A DNA stretch of 64,000 nucleotides from the NCBI RefSeq assembly GCF_001885615.1, contig NZ_LSRN01000056.1:48730-112729 (forward strand), read 5' to 3'. The stretch is from Alkalibacterium sp. 20 (GTDB lineage Bacteria; Bacillota; Bacilli; Lactobacillales; Carnobacteriaceae_A). Under the pieces are notes generated by a model. It made no database searches. It had not been told where the DNA came from and saw only the letters and a program-made list of their open reading frames with translations. The stretch's first letter is position 1; the number at the start of each line of letters is the position of its first letter. The position numbers were made by a program, and so were the translations under genes. Shown piece after piece: positions 58,802-64,000 of this stretch.

Positions 58802-59701
58802 TTAGTTTATTTCGCTTGTTAACGGATCATTGGTTTTTTGTAAATAATTAAATACAGCACCGATTAAATTTGCATCATTTCTAAATGTGCACAAATCTAA
58901 CTCCGGAAGGAATGTATTAGAATTAATGCGCTTTAGTAATTGTTTATATTCAACATTAAGCCGATCAAGGAGACCATCCAGATTAGATACCCCACCACCG
59001 ATAATGATTTTTTCGGGATCAAACGCATGAGCAACGTTATACAGACCCATTGTCAGGTATGAATAGAATGTATCAACTTCTTCCTTGGCTACTGGATCCC
59101 CTTCTTTGGCTAACTCAAAAACGCGTTTTCCGTCAATCTCACCATAAGATAACCCTTTTCGATCAGCATAGCGCATAGCCATTCCAACGGCCGTACCTAA
59201 TTCGCTAAAGCTCTGCGTTTCATTAAGTAACATAAACCCAAATTCTCCACCAGACAGGTGCGTTCCGTGATGCACTTGTTTATTGAAGATAACCGCTCCA
59301 CCTATACCAGATCCTATGACGACAAAAAGAACCGTATCATTATCTTTTGCTGAACCTTTCCATACTTCGGCTAGTCCGGCACTATTCGCATCATTTTCAA
59401 ACGTTACCGGCAAATCGAAAGCCTCTTCGAGTTCATCATAAATAGGAAAAAAGTGCAGATACTTAATTGCACTTACACCTTCTATCTGCCTTGCTTCCTG
59501 GTTCACTGCACCCGGAGCTGAAAAGGCAACACCTTCCAAGTTGAAATTCTGCTCTACTCTCTCTTTAACAGCTATTAATTGTTCCTTCATTTTTTCCCAA
59601 TTTTTGGGTGTTTTGAATTTATCTTGCTCGATCAACTGCTCTTCGTTCCATATGCCGTATTTAACGGCTGAACCTCCAATATCAAATGCTAAAATCGCCA
59701 T
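58802..59701 (-). CDS. ROK-family sugar kinase-like protein
   Basis: A 299-residue ROK protein without DNA-binding domain, hence a kinase type. The phosphate loop is AFDIGGSAVKYG at the N-terminus; the sugar site shows ENDANSAGLAEVW with the catalytic-type Asp, and GSGIGGAVIFN and HLSGGEFGFM. The CxCGxxGCxE zinc motif of most ROK glucokinases is missing. That pattern is known from beta-glucoside kinase BglK and relatives. It probably phosphorylates a sugar; which one is unknown. Confidence 0.85.
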   Translation of the reverse strand: MAILAFDIGGSAVKYGIWNEEQLIEQDKFKTPKNWEKMKEQLIAVKERVEQNFNLEGVAFSAPGAVNQEARQIEGVSAIKYLHFFPIYDELEEAFDLPVTFENDANSAGLAEVWKGSAKDNDTVLFVVIGSGIGGAVIFNKQVHHGTHLSGGEFGFMLLNETQSFSELGTAVGMAMRYADRKGLSYGEIDGKRVFELAKEGDPVAKEEVDTFYSYLTMGLYNVAHAFDPEKIIIGGGVSNLDGLLDRLNVEYKQLLKRINSNTFLPELDLCTFRNDANLIGAVFNYLQKTNDPLTSEIN

Positions 59702-59740
59702 GCATTTTCCTCCAACTTTTCAAAGAATAACTAAATAGCG

Positions 59741-61357
59741 TTACCATACCGAAACTGATCCATCTGTACGTGGTTCTGTCGCACCTACATATGTATTCTC
59801 TGATGTTTTTAAAATGATTTGACCTCTGCCAAAATGGCCTTTTTCTAATTCCACTTCAACCGCATGTCCTTTACGCTTCAATTCATTGATAAGCGCTAAG
59901 GGCATCGTTGGTTCTACGATGACTTTCTTATCTTTAACCCATTGCCACCTTGGCGCATCCAAGGCGTCTTGGGGATTCATCCGAAAATCGATCATGGATT
60001 GCAACACTTGCAAATGTCCCTGAGGCTGCATGTGCCCGCCCATCACGCCAAACGGCCCAACAGCTTTATTATTTTTTGTCAAGAACCCCGGGATAATCGT
60101 ATTGAACGGTCGCTTGCCTGGTGCTAACGCATTCACGTGTCCTTCCTGCAAATTGAAACCAAGAGCACGATTATTCAAACTGAGCCCATACCCCGGAACG
60201 ACTGCTCCGGAACCAAACCCCATATAATTACTTTGAATATAAGAAACCATATTCCCTTCGTTGTCTGCCGTTGCCAAATAAACTGTTCCCGAGTTGTCCT
60301 GTAACCCGGGCTGTGCACTGATGGCTTCATCAGTTATTAACTTTGCCCGCTCTTTAGCGTAGGTCTCAGATAAAAGATCGGAGATATTCATTTTCATATG
60401 ATTCGAATCAGCAATGGTCAATTGACCGTCAGAAAAGGCTAATTTAATGGCTTCGATCTGCTTGTGTATCGTCTCGGGATCATCTTTCCCGTTCAATTCT
60501 ATATTATTCAATATATTCAAAGCCATCAACGCGACAACACCTTGTCCATTCGGCGGCATTTCCCAAACATCATAACCTTTGTAGTTCACTTTAACAGGCG
60601 TGACCCATTCCGGCTTATAACTTGCCAGATCTTCATTATCCAAATAACCATTGAACTCTTTTGAAAAAGAAGCGATGGCTTCGGCTATCTCTCCTTTATA
60701 AAAAGCTTTTGCATTTGTCTCGCCAATGAGACGCAAAGTTCTGGCATGACCTTTGGAAGACCACACTTCTGTGACGTTAGGTACGCGTCCTTTCGGTGCA
60801 AAAACATCAAACCAGGAATTCAATTCCGGAAACTGTTCTTTTTCTTGATTGAACCGGTTAAATGACCTTTTGAAGGCATGATGGACTGTATCGGAAATCG
60901 CGACACCTTCTTCAGCAATCTTAGCTGCGGGTTCCAAGACTTCTGCTAATGATAAGTTACCGTGTTTTGTTATTAATTCTGCCCAACCGGCGGGGACACC
61001 TGGCACCGTCACGGCTTTTAAGCCATAAGTCGGAAAAGGTTTCGTCTTATCTAGATAAGCCGCCGGTTCCAATCCCTTGGGCGATGGACCACTCGCATTC
61101 AATCCAAGCATTTCATTATCTTTCCAAATGATGCTGAAACTGTCTCCCCCTATTCCGTTTGATCCCGGTTCGACCACTGTTAATGTCGCTGCTGTAGCAA
61201 CGGCCGCATCAATAGCGTTCCCGCCGGCTTTCAATATATCTCGCCCCACTTGTGCGGCTATGGGATGAGACGTGGCGACCATACCGTTTTTACCATAAAC
61301 AAGTTCTCTTCTCGAGCCATAATGAAACGTGCCTGTATTAAAGTTCAAATCCCCCAT
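59741..61357 (-). CDS. Gamma-glutamyltransferase-family protein (YwrD-like)
   Basis: A 538-residue Ntn-hydrolase of the GGT family, autocleaved before a Thr/Ser nucleophile in family members. The new N-terminus would be the Thr in DNSGTVYLATADNEGN, and the substrate region SNYMGFGSGAVVPG and GVMGGHMQPQGHLQV are recognisable. No signal peptide is present, unlike secreted GGT, so it acts in the cytosol. The sequence is closest in style to B. subtilis YwrD, of undefined substrate, not to glutathione-degrading Ggt. AAGGGG precedes the ATG. Likely first gene of the GGT-ROK-SGNH run. Confidence 0.88.
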   Translation of the reverse strand: MGDLNFNTGTFHYGSRRELVYGKNGMVATSHPIAAQVGRDILKAGGNAIDAAVATAATLTVVEPGSNGIGGDSFSIIWKDNEMLGLNASGPSPKGLEPAAYLDKTKPFPTYGLKAVTVPGVPAGWAELITKHGNLSLAEVLEPAAKIAEEGVAISDTVHHAFKRSFNRFNQEKEQFPELNSWFDVFAPKGRVPNVTEVWSSKGHARTLRLIGETNAKAFYKGEIAEAIASFSKEFNGYLDNEDLASYKPEWVTPVKVNYKGYDVWEMPPNGQGVVALMALNILNNIELNGKDDPETIHKQIEAIKLAFSDGQLTIADSNHMKMNISDLLSETYAKERAKLITDEAISAQPGLQDNSGTVYLATADNEGNMVSYIQSNYMGFGSGAVVPGYGLSLNNRALGFNLQEGHVNALAPGKRPFNTIIPGFLTKNNKAVGPFGVMGGHMQPQGHLQVLQSMIDFRMNPQDALDAPRWQWVKDKKVIVEPTMPLALINELKRKGHAVEVELEKGHFGRGQIILKTSENTYVGATEPRTDGSVSVW

Positions 61358-61413
61358 TAGTTGTTTATCCCCTTTTAATATGTACCACCGAGCAATTACT
61401 CGGTGTCTCTTCT

Positions 61414-61794
61414 CTAAAGTTGAACGATTTCAATCTTGTATCCATCTGGATCTTTAATGAAAAAGTAAGAGGTCGCACCATCTGACAAACCTTTAAGATT
61501 TGTCACATCATAACCTGACTGACTCAGCTCTTCATGTGTATCTACTAAACCATGTACGCCGATGGCAATGTGACCATATCCATTTCCTAAATCATACGAT
61601 TCTGACTGTTCATAGTTATATGTTAATTCCAATTCCATGTCATCACCGGGTAAAGCTAGATAGACCAGCGTGAATTTATTTTCTGGATAATCCCGGCGTC
61701 TGATTTCCTGCATACCTAATACTTCTTTGTAAAAAATAAGTGATTTTTCCAAGTCTTTTACACGTATACACGTGTGAATCATTTTCTTGCTCAT
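61414..61794 (-). CDS. Glyoxalase I-like VOC protein
   Basis: A 126-residue vicinal-oxygen-chelate protein. MIHTCIRVKDLEKSLIFYKEVLGM, FTLVYLALPGDDMELELTYN and YFFIKDPDGYKIEIVQL are the GloA blocks with the His and Glu metal ligands (His near residue 7, two Glu). It is close to lactoylglutathione lyase, which detoxifies methylglyoxal; a low-molecular-weight thiol partner is not known here. Confidence 0.87.
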   Translation of the reverse strand: MSKKMIHTCIRVKDLEKSLIFYKEVLGMQEIRRRDYPENKFTLVYLALPGDDMELELTYNYEQSESYDLGNGYGHIAIGVHGLVDTHEELSQSGYDVTNLKGLSDGATSYFFIKDPDGYKIEIVQL

Positions 61795-61932
61795 TTATTA
61801 TTCCTCCCATCCTATCTATACTGTATTTTGCCTTACTTTTAACGAGGCGTCAAGCCTGATTGAATGTTCAAACCTTGACAGAAGCGTAAAGTAAGCGGTT
61901 ATAGTAAATTTAGAAAAGCCTCAAATTAGTTG

Positions 61933-61961
61933 TTGACTTAACTATATGTATGCGTTATCAT
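61933..61961 (+). promoter_or_regulatory. Rightward promoter of the candidate small RNA
   Basis: TTGACT (61933-61938), 17-base spacer, TATCAT (61956-61961). No protein gene starts downstream on this strand before the terminator at 62032. Confidence 0.6.
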
Positions 61962-62009
61962 CTAAGTAGAAACAAAGTTAGTAGCAGTACTACTAGTTTT
62001 CTTTTTCAT
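61962..62009 (-). CDS. 15-codon small ORF with perfect ribosome site
   Basis: ATG at 62009 preceded at seven bases by AGAAAGGAG (62026-62018). The product is MKKKTSSTATNFVST, ending TAG. I recognise no family; it has no hydrophobic helix, so it is not a typical type I toxin. It could be a leader peptide for the glyoxalase-like gene 170 bases further, a gene remnant, or not translated at all. The plus-strand candidate RNA is antisense to its initiation region. Confidence 0.3.
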   Translation of the reverse strand: MKKKTSSTATNFVST

Positions 62010-62064
62010 AAATCATCTCCTTTCTATGCAGGTACCCTTGCGGAAACAAGGGTGCTTTTTTTTT
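61968..62064 (+). ncRNA. Candidate ~95-nt small RNA with anti-Shine-Dalgarno segment
   Basis: It is bounded by a good promoter (61933-61961) and an intrinsic terminator (62032-62064). It contains a small hairpin AGTAG/CTACT near 61981-61993, then a CU-rich, apparently unpaired segment ATCATCTCCTTTCTA (62012-62026) that differs by one base from the usual 3' end of bacterial 16S rRNA, then the terminator stem. Existence as a transcript is inferred. Confidence 0.45.
62032..62064 (+). terminator. Rightward intrinsic terminator without a protein gene
   Basis: GTACCCTTG pairs with CAAGGGTGC (one G-U), loop CGGAAA, followed by nine T. The leftward side has no T-run, so this acts on plus-strand transcripts although both neighbouring genes run leftward. 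Confidence 0.85.
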
Positions 62065-62072
62065 GCCTTCAA

Positions 62073-62456
62073 TTATCTTTCATAGACCTCTAGCGGCAAC
62101 CCATCTGGATCTTTAAAAAATGTGTAGCTCTTCCCTGTATAGGGATCACTTCTAATTTCTTCACATCGTATGCCTTTCTTCTTTAGGTCACTGACTGTCT
62201 GTTCGATGTCCGTCACACCAAAGCACAAGTGTCTCAGACCAGCTGCTTCAGGCTGATTCGGCCGTTTCGGCGGAGATGGAAAAGAGAACAACTCAATCTG
62301 ACTCTCCCCCACTTTAAAATCGCACTTGTACGACTCTCTTTCTTTTCTGTAAACCTCATTAATGATTGGAAACTCAAGTAACTCTGTATAAAAATGTCTT
62401 GATTTTTCATAATCACTCGCAATAATGGCGACATGGTGGATATAGGATAGATTCAT
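62073..62456 (-). CDS. VOC-family protein (YaeR/GloA2-like)
   Basis: A 127-residue glyoxalase-fold protein. The beginning SYIHHVAIIASDYEKSRHFYTELL, the strand RESYKCDFKVGESQIELF and GKSYTFFKDPDGLPLEVYE show the paired beta-alpha-beta-beta-beta modules with His and Glu metal ligands. The text PNQPEAAGLRHLCFGV is typical of the YaeR/SMU1112c subfamily of unknown substrate. AAAGGAG precedes the ATG. Confidence 0.85.
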   Translation of the reverse strand: MNLSYIHHVAIIASDYEKSRHFYTELLEFPIINEVYRKERESYKCDFKVGESQIELFSFPSPPKRPNQPEAAGLRHLCFGVTDIEQTVSDLKKKGIRCEEIRSDPYTGKSYTFFKDPDGLPLEVYER

Positions 62457-62555
62457 TTTTTCGCTCCTTTTGCAAAATTAGAGGTGAAAGGGTATAGTAA
62501 TCGATGAGAGATTTATTTCTCTTACTATAAATAGTACAGATAGAAGGCGTTTAAT

Positions 62556-63473
62556 ATGCATATTTCTTCAGTCGTTTTCAACCAGCTTCTTGAAATGTTT
62601 TTTATCATGATGTTTGGTTACGTTTTAGTCAAGTTGAAGTTCTTAAATATGGAAGGCACGCAGCAACTCGCTAACATTGTCACGAAATTCATCATACCTA
62701 TTGTCCTTATGATGTCATTTCAGCAGGATTATGATTCAAGTCAACTCTACATATTGTTTACATCATTTATCGGGGCACTCTCGATCATACTTTCTCGTAT
62801 CATTTTGGCCCATACCTTACTCAGAAACCGCACCAAAATCGATCGCTACGCCATTGTCTTTTCCAACACGGCTTATATGGGTATCCCGATCGTTCTGACC
62901 CTACTCGGTTATGAAGGTATCTTCTACCTTTCTATGTATATCGTTACTTCTGCTATTTTTCAATTTACCTACGGAAAGTGGATGTTATCAGAAGGAAAAG
63001 AAATCATCACCCTACGCTCTATTTTAACAAACCCAGCAAGTCTTGGCTCGTTTGTCGGTTTTGGCTTATATATTTCGCGCCTACCACTCCCAACCGTTCT
63101 TTATAACAGTTTAGACTCGATCGCTGGATTGAGTTCACCACTTGGTATGATTCTACTTGGCGGATACCTGGCACGCAGTAAAATCAAAGATATTTTCCTA
63201 GTGAGGTCCAACTATTGGACAGTTTCTATCCGTTTAATTATAGCACCAACGATTGGCATCTTCCTACTATGGCTGCTGCCGATTACAAACCCGTCAGTAC
63301 TCCTGGTGCTGTCCATCGCAAATGCGACACCAACAGCCATCAATACCGCGTTGTTCTCACAACTTTACGGCGGAGACTACGAGTATGGTGCCCGAATCAT
63401 TATCCTAGCCAGTTTCCTGGCCATCGTAACCATTCCGCTTATGCTTAGTTTCGCTTCAGCAATTTTGTTATAA
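62556..63473 (+). CDS. AEC-family (auxin efflux carrier-like) permease
   Basis: A 305-residue membrane protein with ten hydrophobic helices in two halves. AEC-type features are GYVLVKLKFLNMEGTQQLANIVTKFIIPIVLM at the start, IVFSNTAYMGIPI in the middle and SIANATPTAINTALFSQLYGGD near the end. Bacterial members move organic acids such as malate or malonate; the substrate here is unknown. Monocistronic or with the following gene (33 bases). Confidence 0.87.
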   Translation: MHISSVVFNQLLEMFFIMMFGYVLVKLKFLNMEGTQQLANIVTKFIIPIVLMMSFQQDYDSSQLYILFTSFIGALSIILSRIILAHTLLRNRTKIDRYAIVFSNTAYMGIPIVLTLLGYEGIFYLSMYIVTSAIFQFTYGKWMLSEGKEIITLRSILTNPASLGSFVGFGLYISRLPLPTVLYNSLDSIAGLSSPLGMILLGGYLARSKIKDIFLVRSNYWTVSIRLIIAPTIGIFLLWLLPITNPSVLLVLSIANATPTAINTALFSQLYGGDYEYGARIIILASFLAIVTIPLMLSFASAILL

Positions 63474-63506
63474 TATAGGTAACAAAAAAATAAGGAGTGG
63501 CTTAAA

Positions 63507-63878
63507 ATGAAAACCTTTGAGAACTATTTGCACTCACTAGATGATGAGACGCATAGACAAAAGTTAAGTGACCTGTTTAACTTTATAGATAGTGAATTTC
63601 CAGATCTTGATAAACGCATTGCCTGGAACCAACCGATGTATACAGATCACGACACGTTTATCATCGGATTCAGCGTCTCAAAGAATCACATCTCGGTAGC
63701 CCCTAAAAAAGTGGAATTGAGACAGTTTAAAAAAGAAATCAAAGAAAATAACTATGACTTTCTCAAAGAAATATTTAAGATCAAAAAGTCTCAACCGATC
63801 AATAAAGAATTGATCAGAGACTTGGTGGCATTCAACATTGAAGATAAGAAAGACTGCAAGACGTTTTGGAGAGAATAA
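63507..63878 (+). CDS. DUF1801 protein (YdhG/Fra-like)
   Basis: A 123-residue protein of the DUF1801/YdhG family. DLDKRIAWNQPMYTDHDTFIIGFSVSKNHISVAP and LKEIFKIKKSQPINKELIRDLVAFNIEDKK are characteristic. B. subtilis YdhG (Fra) has been described as a frataxin-like iron chaperone; that role is inferred. AAGGAGTGG precedes the ATG. Confidence 0.85.
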   Translation: MKTFENYLHSLDDETHRQKLSDLFNFIDSEFPDLDKRIAWNQPMYTDHDTFIIGFSVSKNHISVAPKKVELRQFKKEIKENNYDFLKEIFKIKKSQPINKELIRDLVAFNIEDKKDCKTFWRE

Positions 63879-63879
63879 T

Positions 63880-63935
63880 AACCAGACAGACACTATTTAA
63901 TCATTTTAAGATGATTGATCAATGTCTGTCTGGTT
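63880..63935. repeat. Double inverted repeat after the DUF1801 gene
   Basis: AACCAGACAGACA (63880-63892) is perfectly complementary to 63923-63935, and AATCAT/ATGATT forms an inner hairpin. There is no T-run on the right, so if it is a terminator it is not the classic intrinsic type. Confidence 0.7.
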
Positions 63936-64000
63936 AATTGTGCTGACAAATAGAATTTTTTCGATGAGTTTAATTGACTCATCTATATTTATCATTAGAG

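Noticed and set aside
61962..62009. Type I toxin (Fst/holin-like) peptide
   Set aside because: The layout with an antisense RNA fits, but the 15-residue product is polar, with no transmembrane segment.

Overview
The window reads as a chromosomal segment of a low-GC Gram-positive bacterium of the order Lactobacillales. I favour a Carnobacteriaceae-type organism (Alkalibacterium, Marinilactibacillus, Carnobacterium or Trichococcus-like), but the genus is not proven by anything seen here. The reasons are AT-rich coding with strong AGGAGG-type ribosome sites, an LtaS-type lipoteichoic acid synthase, Spx, MurA/Mbl/EpuA, a glgBCDAP glycogen operon, FloA/NfeD and many PTS and ABC sugar functions. 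I saw no rRNA, tRNA, phage, insertion sequence or CRISPR array.

Layout. 1-2.3 kb: a membrane-anchored glucosaminidase with a non-standard start, a Gfo/Idh/MocA dehydrogenase and a thioredoxin-like protein. 2.3-6 kb: an FtsX-type ABC exporter whose permease carries a long coiled-coil insertion. 6-12 kb: an RlmI-type methyltransferase, LtaS and a two-component system. 12-20.3 kb: a conserved housekeeping block read leftward (tdk-prfA-prmC-sua5, upp, ywzB-like, murA, mbl, epuA, ssb) in which the ATP synthase operon usually found between upp and ywzB is absent. 20.5-21.9 kb: manA followed by a very long perfect terminator stem and a 103-bp tandem repeat. 21.9-26.2 kb: a TetR-controlled heterodimeric ABC exporter. 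26.2-30.9 kb: AI-2E-type permease, lactonase, flavin reductase, EIIA-Glc and UppP.

31-39.7 kb holds the glycogen operon glgBCDA with glgP behind a hairpin and a cre-like site ahead of glgB. 39.9-41.9 kb is an NfeD-FloA membrane-microdomain operon. 42-46 kb has an ArAE-type permease, a UbiB-like kinase with a phasin-like partner, and an aldo/keto reductase. 46.3 kb is spx, preceded by two pairs of 11-bp-spaced direct repeats. 47.4-53.1 kb is a ribose operon rbsRKDACB with a cre/RbsR-type operator over the predicted start site. 53.6-57.6 kb is an alpha-glucoside (maltose) PTS cluster: 6-phospho-alpha-glucosidase, EIICB and an RpiR-type regulator. 58-61.4 kb is an SGNH hydrolase, a ROK protein and a YwrD-like gamma-glutamyltransferase homologue. 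61.4-63.9 kb has two glyoxalase-fold proteins, an AEC permease and a DUF1801 protein.

The genes fit a fermentative carbohydrate lifestyle. Maltose PTS uptake, ribose ABC uptake and mannose-6-phosphate isomerase feed sugar phosphates, and the glg operon stores surplus glucose. The orphan EIIA-Glc at 29.4 kb could phosphorylate the EIICB at 55 kb, which has no EIIA domain of its own. The least explained sequences are non-coding: a promoter/terminator-bounded unit at 61933-62064 that contains a near copy of the 16S rRNA 3' tail and lies antisense to a 15-codon ORF with a perfect ribosome site; a promoter/terminator-bounded stretch at 57913-58094; a nested inverted repeat at 57796-57859; and the 103-bp tandem repeat at 21532-21755.
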